Shown: piece after piece, positions 19,451-29,378 of the stretch
How the letters are laid out: each line of letters opens with the position of its first letter
Position numbering within the stretch: position 1 is the first letter of the stretch
From: Ostreococcus lucimarinus CCE9901
Taxonomy: Eukaryota > Chlorophyta > Mamiellophyceae > Mamiellales > Bathycoccaceae
Direction: 5' to 3'
DNA: 64,000 nucleotides
Assembly: GCF_000092065.1 (NCBI RefSeq)
Contig: NC_009357.1
Span: 1 to 64,000 of the forward strand
Notes under the pieces: model-generated
What the model saw: only the letters and a program-made list of their open reading frames with translations
What the model was told of the DNA's origin: nothing
The model's database searches: none
Translations under genes and position numbers: made by a program

Positions 19451-19491
<41 letters not shown>

Positions 19492-19500
19492 GCGCGCCAT
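18781..19500 (-). CDS. Candidate selenoprotein, unknown family (in-frame TGA read as Sec)
   Basis: The frame from ATG 19500 to the stop at 18781 is 239 residues if the single internal TGA (19182-19180, codon 107) is decoded. Codon use stays typical on both sides of the TGA, and no ATG is needed to restart. The N-terminal half has a poly-Thr run (residues 5-16), a basic patch and a charged helix. The C-terminal half is cysteine-rich (RCPFGFVCGFP, SVCERGE, FPVCKRGY, YGCAKHG). The TGA follows a Cys codon, giving a Cys-Sec pair. None of the window's introns would explain its removal: no ACTGAC branch motif is near. A 48-nt GTACG...GCGAG excision would also keep frame, but lacks that motif. Function unknown. 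Ostreococcus is known to be rich in selenoproteins. Confidence 0.6.
19452..19492. repeat. (GTC/GAC)n trinucleotide microsatellite
   Basis: About twelve tandem GTC units on the plus strand, coding the poly-Thr run near the N-terminus of the minus-strand candidate selenoprotein. Being a triplet repeat inside a coding region, length changes would keep frame. Confidence 0.85.
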
Positions 19501-19640
19501 CGTCCCGCCTCGCGTCGCGCGCTGCGGACGCCGCGACGACGCCGCCGGTTCGAGCCCGGTCGGTCGCGCCGTCGACGGCGCGCGGTGCGAATCGGCGCGA
19601 TGTGGAACATACCCGCGGCACTCCGACGCGCCGACGCCCG

Positions 19641-20180
19641 ATGTGGTCGCTCGCGCTGGCGTGGGAAAACCTGTGGGGATCGTCCGAGGAGTTCCTGCGA
19701 CGACTCGGACCGCGGTACGTCGCGAACGTCTATCGCGTCGTCGCGACGCTGACGAGCGCGGCGCAACTCTCGAAGCGCAAACACGCGCTGCAGCGAGAGG
19801 TGTCGGCGATGCAACTCGTGGCGGTGGCGCTGACGCTGGTGCCGTACGAGCACGGCGCGTACGTGCACAGCGCTGGGATACAGGCGTTCGCGCTCGGTGT
19901 GATGCTCGTCGCGGCGACCGGACACTGCGGCGCGCAAGCGTTGTATTGCGCGTTCACCAACGCGTTGGCGCACGTGGCGTGGACGGTGCGCCGAGACGCG
20001 TGGCCGATGAACGCGATGACGATGTACGAGTACCAAATTCGGTGCATGATGGCGGGCGTCGTCGTTGGGACGAGCGATTTGTACCGACGCGCCAAGTTGT
20101 GGTACATCGAACTCATGGCGGCGCAGGACGCGGCGGAGCGCGAAAACGCGGCGCGTCTCGACGAGAAGAAGACAGAGTAA
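19641..20180 (+). CDS. Uncharacterised membrane protein
   Basis: 179 residues from the ATG at 19641; the open frame extends upstream only through GTG. Two or three hydrophobic stretches (about 58-80: MQLVAVALTLVPY; 85-110: IQAFALGVMLVAATGHCGAQALYCAFTNAL; 135-150: MMAGVVVGTSDL) lie between a helical N-terminus and a charged C-terminal helix ending KKTE. There is no recognised family. It is divergent from the candidate selenoprotein (140 bp between starts) and convergent with the ABCC transporter. Confidence 0.65.
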   Translation: MWSLALAWENLWGSSEEFLRRLGPRYVANVYRVVATLTSAAQLSKRKHALQREVSAMQLVAVALTLVPYEHGAYVHSAGIQAFALGVMLVAATGHCGAQALYCAFTNALAHVAWTVRRDAWPMNAMTMYEYQIRCMMAGVVVGTSDLYRRAKLWYIELMAAQDAAERENAARLDEKKTE

Positions 20181-20296
20181 GCTTCTCGCGGGTGGATTAT
20201 TTTTTAATGTGTAATAAACGTGATGAGTAATACAAGACGCCGAGGTGTCGTAAATGAATCGTTGAGAAATTTCTAAATTGCGTGCGGCGCACTCGA

Positions 20297-23200
20297 TCAA
20301 GCCTCGTCCTTGTCCGCGAGCGATTGCGAGCTGTTTCGGCGATGAATGCTCGCCGCCGAGGCCAAGTTGCGCAAGAAATCTTCGTTACGCTTGCTCCCGC
20401 TCCCGCTGACGAGGGCGGAGAACTTGCCGATTTTGTTCTTCAGTAATTGGTCCGGCTCGCCGTATTCGACGAGTTCACCTCTGTCCAAGAAGGCCACCTT
20501 GTCGCTGTCCATGATGGTGTTCAAGCGATGCGCGATGGTGAGCGTCGTGCAGTCGCTAAAGGCTTCGCGCACGGTCTTCTGAATCAAAGCGTCGCTATCC
20601 ATGTCAACTGATGCGGTGGCTTCGTCCATCATCAATACGCGGCTTTGGCGCAGCAAAGCGCGACCCATGCACAGAAGCTGTCGCTGTCCGAGCGAAAAGT
20701 TGGCGCCGTTGTCGATCACCTCCATGTCCAAGCGCTTCGCGCTCTTGTCCACCATCGGACGCAATCCAACCTTCTCCAACACTTCCCACACCGCATCATC
20801 TTGATGCTCGTCGAAGGGATCCAGGTTACTGCGAATGGAACCGGCAAACATGAACGGATCTTGCGGAATCATAGCCATCTTGGATCGCAAGTCTCGCAAT
20901 CCGAGCGCTCTGATGTCAATCCCATCCAGGCGCACCGTACCCGTCGCCGGTTCGACGATCCGGAATAGAGCGACGAACATGGAAGACTTACCGCTACCGG
21001 TACGACCGCAAATGCCTACTTTTTCGCCCGAGTTGACGGTGAAGGTCAAGTTTTTCAACACCAAAGGCAAGCCAGGGCGGTAGCGCATGCTGAGATTATC
21101 GACCTCGAGCTTACCCTTCTTCGGCCAATCCACAGGAATGCCGAGGGCGACGCTGGCATCGGTATCGTGAGAGCTCTCCAACGGCTTATCCAAGTATTCT
21201 ACGATACGCTCGACGGCGTTCATTTTTGTTTCCAATTCGCTCGCCATGTTGGTGCCGTGTTCCATGTACTTGGTGACATCAAGCGCGTACACGAGCGTCA
21301 AACCGGCCAGACCGGCGCTCACGTTACCCTGGATCACCAAGAACGTGGCGCAAGAGACGATGACGCTGCCGATGAGACGCAACCGAATCGCGAGCCAGAG
21401 AGCGACGAGGCGCTGCGTGACGTAGGCGTCAGCGTTCTTTTCCATTAAGCGGTTCGCCATCATGGTGAAGTGCCCGCCGACCCGGTACGCTCGAATAGTC
21501 TCGACGCCGCTTACGGCTTCGCCCAATCCGCTGTAGATCGGTGATCGCGTGATGGACTCAATACGCTGCAACTCGCGGCAAGCAGGGATGTAAAATCTCT
21601 GAATCGAGAGGTAAAGAATGAGGATAGGCGGCAGGGCAACAGTGAACCATTTCGTGGCCACGCACACAATGATGAGCGTGGTGATGATGTTTGAGATGCA
21701 CCCGAGGAACTGCACGACGATGCCCGGCAACACGATATCAATTGTCTCTGTGTCACGGCTGAAGCGGTTAATGATGCGGCCACTCGGGGTGGTGTCGAAG
21801 AAACTCATGGGCATCTTCATCACTCGCGAGAGCAAGTTTTCGTGCATCCATCGGCATGCGCGGCAGAGGAAAAAGTAGAGAGTAAGACTTCGAACGAAGA
21901 TAAAAATGCCGTTGACGACAAAGATCCCAAAGTACATGAGAAGATATTCGTTGCTCGTCCACCCGAACTGATTCGTCGCCCACCAAGTCAACCAATAATC
22001 GAGGAAAGCCTTGGTTCCGTACTCGCAGCCAAAAAACATTATGACAAAAATGAAGTTCCACTTCGTTCCCGTGGCTTCGAAAAGCTTGAGATACACGCGC
22101 GCGCTAACGTTGCCCGTCGCGCGTTCTTCTTCTTTGGTCGCGTCGACGTCCTTGGCAGAAGAGTTGATAACAGTTCGTTGACGGAAGAGATCAGGCTTTT
22201 CCGTCTTCTTCTCTGTGGATCCGTCGCCTTCGTCGCGATCGATGCCATGCGTCTTCATAAGCTCGCAAAAAGCACCTTTTTTAGCCATGAGCGAGTTGTA
22301 GTTGCCAACTTCTTGCATCTTGCCGTCGCCCAGCACCACGACTTGATCGGCTCTGGGCAAATACTGAAGCGCGTTGGTGACGAGAATCACAGTCTTGTCC
22401 TTCAGTTCTCCCGTCATGACTTCCTTGAAGAGCGCAGAGCCGACGTGGTTATCTACGGCGCTCAGGGGATCATCAAAGATGTAAACATCGCTTTCCGCGT
22501 ACAAAGCACGCGCAATGGCAACGCGCTGCTTTTGGCCGCCCGAAAGCGTCACACCGCGCTCGCCGATGGTCGTTTGGTCGCCCGCGGGCAAAATTTCTAG
22601 ATCTGACGCGAGCTGCGCCAGGCGGACAGCCTTTTCGTACTTGTTCTCATCGTACACCTGGCCAAATACGATGTTCTCTTTGACAGTCGCGTTTAAGATC
22701 CACGCTTGTTGCGCGCAGAATGATACCGCACCACTCACTTTGATATCGCCGCTCTTGCACGTGACAAACTTATTGAGCGCCGAAGCGAGCGTCGATTTGC
22801 CGCAACCGACTGGGCCGACGATCATGGTCAGAGTCCGAGGTTTTACTTCAAAGTCGAGCCCAGCGAGTTCAAATGGTTCTTCTTCAGCCACGGTGACGTT
22901 TACCACGGTTTCATCGACGGTGACAGCTTCTTCCAACTTGTCCTCTTCAATTTTCTTCTCTTTCTTCTCTTTCTTGCTCGATCGGCCAGGAGGGCCCTTC
23001 GGCGCCTCTTCCTCTGGCTTCTTCGGAAGCGTCGGCCAGGCAACCGTCGCATCGGTGCATCTCACGGTACCCGGTTCGGAAAGATCCACTTCGTACTGTT
23101 CACACTCGTCCGCGTCGAGGAAGGACGCTAAACGCTGAATCGCGTTGAGCGCGTTGAGCAACGTGTTGAGCAGAAACGGCACGAGCACGAGGGGGAAACG

Positions 23201-24462
23201 GAGCATGTTGAACAGAGCCAAGGCCGTGTAGGCTTTACTCGTGATGATCGGGTTTCCAGAGAGAGAATAAGTGCCGAGAGAACACACGGCAATGAAGACC
23301 GGAGTACTGAAGAGAGCGACTCCAAAAAGTGCGCCCACTTTTTGCGATTTCCAGACTAAACCGACTTCGCGGTCGCGAATCTTTCTGACTCTATCGGCGA
23401 ACGTGTTCTCCCATGCGTAGTACTTGATCACGCGCATGCCATTAATAAGCTCGCCCACAATGTTAATACGCTCATCCGCGCACTTAACCAAGCCACGTCT
23501 AATCTTGAACAAAGTCATGGCGACGAAGAAGGTGAAGGGCGCTGCGACGAGGATGCATGCAAAACCAATGAAGGCACTCCACTTGAGAACGTCGTAAAGT
23601 AGCACGAAGGACGCAACGATGAAAATCGGCGCTGCCCATAAGTTGTGGATCATGGCAAACAGTTCCTGCAATTTGTTGACGTCGTTCGACATCAAAGTCA
23701 CGATGCGCCCCGTCGACTCGGATTGTAGTCCTTTTGGCGACAGTCGCAACACTTTGCGATACAGCGCGCACATCAAACTGTTACGAACCGATATGCCAAT
23801 CTTTTGAAGCGCGAATTCCGTGTGCGCTGTGCAAAAGTTTTGCAAAATCGACGCTGCGGCGAGAAGAATTGCGTACTCATACATCTTGCGCTTCGCCGTA
23901 CATCCGGCGGCGGCAGCCGAGACGCCGAACTTCTCAGCGAATTTTTCGCATTCAAGTCCAGCGATAATTTCGCGCAACAATAACGGCCCAGCAAACAAAG
24001 ACGCTTGCGCGATACCAAACAGCACCCCCGTCCACACGAATGTGAGCTTATGTCGCGTCAACAGCGCTCGCACCAGGTTTGGCTTGGGCTTGGTTCTTTC
24101 GTTGGCCCAGTCCTCGTCGAAAATTTGCGTCAGCTGTTTCGTTCGACGACGACGGTCAGTCTCGTTGATTCATTCTGCACTCGTTTTCAATCACGCGTGC
24201 GCGCGTACGCGTTGATGACGCGAGAAAAGTCGCGCGCTCGGCGAAATCACAAACGCACCCGTTCGCTATCCAACTTTTCCAAGTGGCACAAGTCCGTCGG
24301 TTCCAACCTCCTGACCGTGCCTTCGGCGATCAACGGCGACACTTGGGCGAAGAATAACGCCTTGAGCGGGTTCTTCTTGTTCCAATCGACGGGCGCAGGC
24401 GGCGGCCCGACGTCCTCCGCATCTTTCGCAGGTTTCGTCATCGTCTCGCCCGTCGACGTCAT
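20297..24462 (-). CDS. ABCC (MRP) family ABC transporter, two exons
   Basis: Exon 1 is 24462-24259 (68 codons, with NPLKALFFAQVSPLI typical of the ABCC start). Intron 24258-24134 has donor GTGCGT, branch ACTGAC and acceptor CAG. Exon 2 is 24133-20297. The joined protein is 1346 residues, a full transporter lacking TMD0. TMD1 is followed by NBD1 with Walker A GPVGCGKST (about 508), signature LSGGQKQ and IFDDPLSAVD; TMD2 is followed by NBD2 with GRTGSGKSS, FSLGQRQ and LMMDEATASVD. As usual in this subfamily, NBD1 has Asp where the catalytic Glu would be. A long charged insert precedes NBD1. ABCC proteins export glutathione and other conjugates; the membrane and substrate are unknown. Confidence 0.95.
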
Positions 24463-24741
24463 GGCGGCGACGTCGGGACGACCGAGCGCTGACGACGACG
24501 ACGAGCGTTCACGAGACGACCTCGCGCGGTGACGCGATGAAAGCTCAGAAGTTCGTGTCGTATCGCGGATGGCGGCGACGTGCGCGCGATTTCGGTGACG
24601 ACGTCGACGCGAGGCGATGTGACGCTGGGCTGCCCCGGGTGTTTTCCGTGGGCAGGTGGGGCCTGGCAGAGGTTTATGGGCGAACCAACTGCGATTTGAT
24701 CATTAAACGAGAATAACGACAGCGACGAAGGAGTCGCACGT

Positions 24742-25887
24742 TTAAACGGCGATGCACGGGTCTCTGCACTGCTGATGCACGGCGTCTATGGCCTTGAGCG
24801 TTTCCTTGCTCAACACAACCGAGGGCTCAAACGCATCGATGTTCTCCTTCAACTGCTCGAGCGTGGTGGCTCCGATGATGGTGGAAGTGTTGAAAGCGCG
24901 CGTCTTGCACCAGTTAAGCGCCATGGTGGTGAGACTCATACCCGCCTTATCGGCGATTTCTTTGTACTGCTTCGTCGCCTTGACGGAGTTTTCGTTCAGG
25001 TAACGCTGGTGGAAATGTTTGAAGACAGACATGCGAGCGCCCTCCGGACGAGCGCCGTCGAGGTATTTGCCCGATAAGGCTCCGCCCGCGAGTGGGGTCC
25101 AGGGAAGGAGTAAAATGTTGTAGTTTGACTTCGAGCACGCCTCGGCGACTTCAGTGTCAAACTGTCGATGCAGAAGGCAAAAAGAGTTCTGAATCGACAC
25201 CGGACGGGGAACGCCGAGCTCATCCGCCGCGCGAACAAACTCGCACACTCCGAACGTTGACTCGTTTGATAACCCGTAATGCCTGATCTTCCCAGCCTTG
25301 ATGAGCTCACCGAGCGCTTCGACCGTCTCGCGAATAGGGACAGAGTCCGATCTCTCCTTGCTCTGAATGTACTCTGTCGATCCCGTGAACGCGCCGATGG
25401 GCAGATACCTGTCGGGCCAGTGCACTTGGTATAAATCGATGTAATCCGTTCTCAATCGTCGCAGCGACGCATCACACGCTTGAAATATGCTTTGTTTATC
25501 CAATCTCGCCGCGCACGGCGCGCCCGCAGGCACCGTTCGGTTACCCGCCGTCTCGCTCTTGGCTTGGTATCCGCTCACCTTGGTCGCCACGACGAGCTCC
25601 TTTCTCAGCTCGACGTTCTTTGCGAGCCAATTCCCGATGATTTCCTCCGTCGTCCCAGGTTTCCATCGCGCATCGCTCGACGGCACCGGGTACATCTCCG
25701 CGGTGTCGATGAAGTTCACGCCTCGTTGTTTGACGGCGTAATCCAACTGCTCGTGCGCCTCGGCTTCGGTGTTTTGCACGCCCCACGTCATCGTCCCCAG
25801 GCACACGTCGGTGACGAAAACGTCTTTCGCGCTGCCGAGAGGGATTCGACGCAGCGTCGTGCGCGGGATAGAAGTCACGGCGGCCAT
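24742..25887 (-). CDS. Aldo-keto reductase, Tas-like
   Basis: 381 residues forming a (beta/alpha)8 barrel of the aldo-keto reductase superfamily. Catalytic residues are visible: Asp and Tyr in DTAEMYPVP, Lys in VVATKVSGYQ and His in YQVHWPDRY. The NADP-binding C-terminal segment STIIGATTLEQLKENIDAF is present. The order and inserts resemble E. coli Tas and its plant homologues. The physiological substrate is not known for the group. The N-terminus (TSIPRTTLRRIPLG) could be a very short targeting sequence or none. It is divergent from CLP1 (86 bp). Confidence 0.92.
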   Translation of the reverse strand: MAAVTSIPRTTLRRIPLGSAKDVFVTDVCLGTMTWGVQNTEAEAHEQLDYAVKQRGVNFIDTAEMYPVPSSDARWKPGTTEEIIGNWLAKNVELRKELVVATKVSGYQAKSETAGNRTVPAGAPCAARLDKQSIFQACDASLRRLRTDYIDLYQVHWPDRYLPIGAFTGSTEYIQSKERSDSVPIRETVEALGELIKAGKIRHYGLSNESTFGVCEFVRAADELGVPRPVSIQNSFCLLHRQFDTEVAEACSKSNYNILLLPWTPLAGGALSGKYLDGARPEGARMSVFKHFHQRYLNENSVKATKQYKEIADKAGMSLTTMALNWCKTRAFNTSTIIGATTLEQLKENIDAFEPSVVLSKETLKAIDAVHQQCRDPCIAV

Positions 25888-25973
25888 CGTGCGATGGATG
25901 TGAGACGCAAAGTGACGCGATCGGGTCGCCGCCTCGCAGGCACCGAGACCTCACTTTGCGCCCTGCCCTCGTC

Positions 25974-27263
25974 ATGGCGTCCGATGGTGACGATGGCATC
26001 GCCGTGCAGACGTTCACGCTGGAACAAGAACAAGAACTGCGCGTGGAGACGCCCGCGAGGGGGGAGATAAAGCTCAAGCTCGTCGATGGCACGGCGGAAG
26101 TCTTCGGGGCGGAGATCGCCGTCGGGCAGAGCATTACGTGTGTTTCGGGACGTAAACTCGCCGTTTTCACCTATCACGGCGCGACGATCGAAGTGAGAGG
26201 AGAGGTAGAGATCGCGTACGTCGCCGGGGAGACGCCGATGGTGAGTTACGCGAACACGCACTCGGTTTTGAATGCGAAACGCGTGGCCGCGGCGAGCGAG
26301 AATTCGAGCGAAGCCGAGGGACCGAGGGTAATGTGTGTCGGACCGACGGACGTGGGTAAGAGCACGGTGTGTTCTATATTATGTAACTACGCCACGCGCG
26401 CCGGACACGCTCCGCTGTACGTGGATTTAGATTTAGGACAGGGCGCGGTCACGGTGCCGGGAACGATTTGCGCCGCGCCGATTGACGCGCAGATAGACCT
26501 CGAAGAGGGAATACCGCTGGAGATGCCTCTGGTGTACTTTTACGGCGACTTGACTGTGAATAATCCCGATTACTATAAGCACATCGTCTCGAGGTTGGGC
26601 ACTATGCTAGACGAGCGAAGCAAGGCAAACGAAGAGGCGCGCGCGGCTGGATGCGTGGTGAATACGATGGGTTGGATCGATGGCGTCGGCCTGGAGCTCT
26701 TGCTTCACGCTCGAGAGGCGCTCAAGATTGATCACGTCCTTGTCATTGGTCAGGAGCGTTTGTTCGGGCAACTGCAGCAAAAACTTAAGGGAACGGACTG
26801 CCAAGTGTTTCGACTGCAAAAGTCTGGCGGCGTCGTTGAACGCACGCCCGAGTACCGCCGAGCATCTCGCGATCGCATGTTCAAGGAATACTTTTACGGC
26901 GCTACCGGCGAGCTCGCACCGGCGTCGCAGACGGCTTATTTCTCGAAAATCAGCATATATCGCATCGGGGGTGGTCCGCGAGCGCCGACGTCCGCGTTGC
27001 CAATCGGTCAAGCTCCGTCCACGGATCCCATGCGAGTCACTCCCGTTGTGCCTTCCACGTCGCTTTTGCACTCCGTCTTAGCGGTTAGTCACGGGAAAAC
27101 ACAGGGGGACTTGCTCACTTCGAACGTTGCTGGTTTCATTTATATCACCGAGGTGAACATGATGCAGAAATCGTTCACGTATCTGTCGCCGTGCCCGGGC
27201 GAATTGCCGTCAAACGTCTTGCTCTCTGGTAACTTGAAATGGTTAGGCGAAGATGTGAAGTAG
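25974..27263 (+). CDS. CLP1: CLP1, mRNA 3'-end processing / polynucleotide 5'-kinase family
   Basis: 429 residues from the ATG at 25974 (the frame above begins with TTG). It has the three CLP1 parts: an N-terminal beta domain (about 10-100, FTLEQEQELRVETP), a central P-loop domain with Walker A GPTDVGKST and DLDLGQG, and a C-terminal beta domain with the closing GNLKWL. CLP1 binds ATP within cleavage factor II for pre-mRNA 3'-end formation, and in animals also phosphorylates tRNA exons. The Walker lysine is present, so nucleotide binding should be intact; kinase activity cannot be judged. Confidence 0.96.
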   Translation: MASDGDDGIAVQTFTLEQEQELRVETPARGEIKLKLVDGTAEVFGAEIAVGQSITCVSGRKLAVFTYHGATIEVRGEVEIAYVAGETPMVSYANTHSVLNAKRVAAASENSSEAEGPRVMCVGPTDVGKSTVCSILCNYATRAGHAPLYVDLDLGQGAVTVPGTICAAPIDAQIDLEEGIPLEMPLVYFYGDLTVNNPDYYKHIVSRLGTMLDERSKANEEARAAGCVVNTMGWIDGVGLELLLHAREALKIDHVLVIGQERLFGQLQQKLKGTDCQVFRLQKSGGVVERTPEYRRASRDRMFKEYFYGATGELAPASQTAYFSKISIYRIGGGPRAPTSALPIGQAPSTDPMRVTPVVPSTSLLHSVLAVSHGKTQGDLLTSNVAGFIYITEVNMMQKSFTYLSPCPGELPSNVLLSGNLKWLGEDVK

Positions 27264-27340
27264 CGAGTGAATAGGTTTTAAACACTTGTTAGCAGAACAT
27301 TTAACACGCAATCACTCAATCGCTCGCGCGTTTTTTATTG

Positions 27341-27600
27341 GCGACGCTGAGGACGCAAACGTCGACGCGGCAGCCGCCGCCGACGATGAAGTCCAGGCGC
27401 TGCTTGCGGAAAACAAGGAGGCTGTTGAATCTGCTCCGAAGAGGCGTCGAAATCATGACGACGTTGATTTTCCGTTGGCGCCCATAGCCGTGCGCGTCGC
27501 GGGCGTCGCAGACGCACACACGAACGATAGCACCGCAGCAGATCCGTGGGCCGAGCTTGCGAAGCGCATAGGTGAATAATATAAGCCGCATAGTGATACA
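27341..27600 (+). pseudogene. Inverted duplicate of the DnaJ gene 3' end
   Basis: This is the last about 78 codons, the stop and some 15-20 bases of 3' flank of the DnaJ gene at 885-1131, copied in the opposite orientation. By eye identity is roughly 95 percent, with one 9-bp deletion in an Asp repeat; the ending DPWAELAKRIGE is unchanged. The frame continues upstream to 27286 but only from a TTG, and the upstream part is unrelated, so it lacks the J-domain and a start. It sits between the 3' ends of CLP1 and the DUF2499 gene. The reading frame is intact, which suggests a recent copy or conservation. Confidence 0.85.
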
Positions 27601-27608
27601 TAAGCACT

Positions 27609-29207
27609 CTACTTGTCGCTCGCATTCGCCGCCTCCGCGGCTTGCTCACCGACCACCCCGCTACCGTTCGCCATCGAAGACGCGTACAGCGCGCCCAACG
27701 CATCGCGCATCAACGCGACGCGCTCGCGATTTTTCCATTTTTCGATGTTCAACGCGAGCGGCGCCGCCACCATGAGAAACGCTACGACGTTGGTGTAATC
27801 GCGCAACGGCCCGACGTCCGCATCGAACGCTGGCGATAGCGCTAAACTCAACCCACGAACGCCCGAAGCGACGGCTAAGGAAAGAATTGCAACTTTGGTG
27901 ATGAAGACGCCGTCATCGTCCTCGGCCCAAAGCTTTGTGCCGAAATTTTCCACGTCGAAATCCCACCACGAACTCTCAGTCTCGTCCATGACCACGCACG
28001 TGGGCTCGGAAGCTAGACGCACGTCGCGCGTGGCTTCGTCAGACGTCGTATGTCCCTTCGCGAGCTCACCCGCGGCGACGCACATGCCGACGTTTCCCAT
28101 CATCGTGAACGCGCCCTGCGCGGCGACGAGCCAGTCCAAACTCGCCGCGTTGCCGAAGAAATGTTGCGTGCACGCGCAAATCCCGCTCGCGTGCAGTGGA
28201 AGCATGCCCCACGTCAGCATGCGCCACCCTTTGTCGTCGCCGCGATCGCACTCGGCGTAGTCCCAAATCAAGCCCATCGCGAGCAACCACTCGACGAGGC
28301 TGAAAATGTGCACCCCCCACGTCGGCACGCTGAGCGCGTCCGCGACGGGATTCGGCAATCCCAAAAACGCCGACGTCGACGCCTCGAAATCGTCCGCCCA
28401 CGTTCTAAACATCTCCACCGACGTCGTCAGCGCCGCCGGACTGGCGTCCGGAATCGTCAGCAACCGCTCGTCGAGCGATAACAACAGCGCCGTCGCCAAC
28501 AAGCCCACGCCCGCGAACGCCTCGACGACGACGCCCGGTCGTCCCACGGTCGCCACCGGCGCCGTCGACGCGAGTCCTTCGCCAATTTGCGTGTTCCCTC
28601 GCCGAAACGCGAGCAATATCCTCAAATTCGTCAAACTGATGGCGCTCTGAATCAAAAAATGCAGCGCGTCGATGTTACTCAGCACCTCCCCGTACGCGCT
28701 CTTCGTGTACGCCTCCGCAGGTATCGAGATCAGCACGAACAGCAACAGCGTCGCGAACGCTTGCCGCATCTCCACCGTCGCGCTCGGCGCGTCGTTCACG
28801 CGTTTCAGAAAAAGCACGTACGGCGCCACGCTCAGCGCGAAGAGCGGCGACGCCACCGCCCACCACGCCGAGTGTCCGTCCAGCACCGCGTCCCCGACGT
28901 CGCGCAGCGTCAGCGCGTCGCACCGCGCGCGCCCGCGCGGTTTCGCGCGCCTTTCGCGCCCGTCCGCGCGTCCCGCGCCCGTCGCCATCGTCGTCGTCGT
29001 CGTCCGCGTCGTCCGCGTCGCCGCCCTTCGCGTCGTCGTCCTTCGCGTCGTCGTCGTCGTCGTCCTCGACGTCGACGCGCGCGCGCCGATCGCCGTCGCG
29101 TCCGACGCGCGCGTCGCCATCGTCCTCGTCGGATTCGCGCGCGACCGCGCCGCCGATCGCGTCGCGCACTCGCGCTTCGGACGCGACGCCGTCGCATCGC
29201 GTCGCAT
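27609..29207 (-). CDS. DUF3593 / DUF2499 (Ycf49-like) plastid membrane protein
   Basis: Up to 532 residues from the ATG at 29207; the ATG at 29120 (503 residues) is an alternative. The N-terminus is a long Thr/Arg-rich, transit-like tract. The first hydrophobic region, SPLFALSVAPYVLFLKRVND, fits DUF3593. The second, VPTWGVHIFSLVEWLLAMGLIWDYAE with WGMLPLHASGICACTQHFFGN and a following GN, is the DUF2499/Ycf49 signature shared with cyanobacteria and plastid proteins. At least eight membrane segments are visible. Function is unknown, probably in the envelope or thylakoid. It is divergent from the gene at 29379. Confidence 0.88.
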   Translation of the reverse strand: MRRDATASRPKRECATRSAARSRANPTRTMATRASDATAIGARASTSRTTTTTTRRTTTRRAATRTTRTTTTTMATGAGRADGRERRAKPRGRARCDALTLRDVGDAVLDGHSAWWAVASPLFALSVAPYVLFLKRVNDAPSATVEMRQAFATLLLFVLISIPAEAYTKSAYGEVLSNIDALHFLIQSAISLTNLRILLAFRRGNTQIGEGLASTAPVATVGRPGVVVEAFAGVGLLATALLLSLDERLLTIPDASPAALTTSVEMFRTWADDFEASTSAFLGLPNPVADALSVPTWGVHIFSLVEWLLAMGLIWDYAECDRGDDKGWRMLTWGMLPLHASGICACTQHFFGNAASLDWLVAAQGAFTMMGNVGMCVAAGELAKGHTTSDEATRDVRLASEPTCVVMDETESSWWDFDVENFGTKLWAEDDDGVFITKVAILSLAVASGVRGLSLALSPAFDADVGPLRDYTNVVAFLMVAAPLALNIEKWKNRERVALMRDALGALYASSMANGSGVVGEQAAEAANASDK

Positions 29208-29378
29208 CGCGCGGGGGAAGGAACGGGCGCGACGTCGTTCGGGCGTCAGTCGCGGTCGCGTTCGCGCGACGACGCGCGAATCGCGCGCGCGAGACGCGAA
29301 AGGGCGACGCGTCGACGAGGCGCGCGAGACGCGAGCGCGCGGCGTCGACGGCGCGACGGAGGACGCGCGAACGCGACG

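Noticed and set aside
19547-19557. GGTTCGAGCCC, similar to a tRNA B box
   Set aside because: No A box or cloverleaf stems at the right distance; lies in a GC-rich divergent promoter.
18752-19621. 289-codon minus frame overlapping the selenoprotein candidate
   Set aside because: Different frame with a poly-Asp run from the same triplet repeat and Arg/Gly-rich noise; the other frame has better codon use and clustered cysteines.
27286-27340. 5' part of the frame leading into the DnaJ fragment
   Set aside because: Starts only at TTG and shares nothing with the DnaJ gene; treated as spacer.
29245-29250. ACTGAC on the minus strand before the DUF2499 gene
   Set aside because: No GTGCGY donor upstream and no acceptor within about 60 bases, so no intron called.
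28587-29378. 264-codon upstream extension of the 29379 gene
   Set aside because: Arg-rich and antisense to the DUF2499 gene; no typical codon use.
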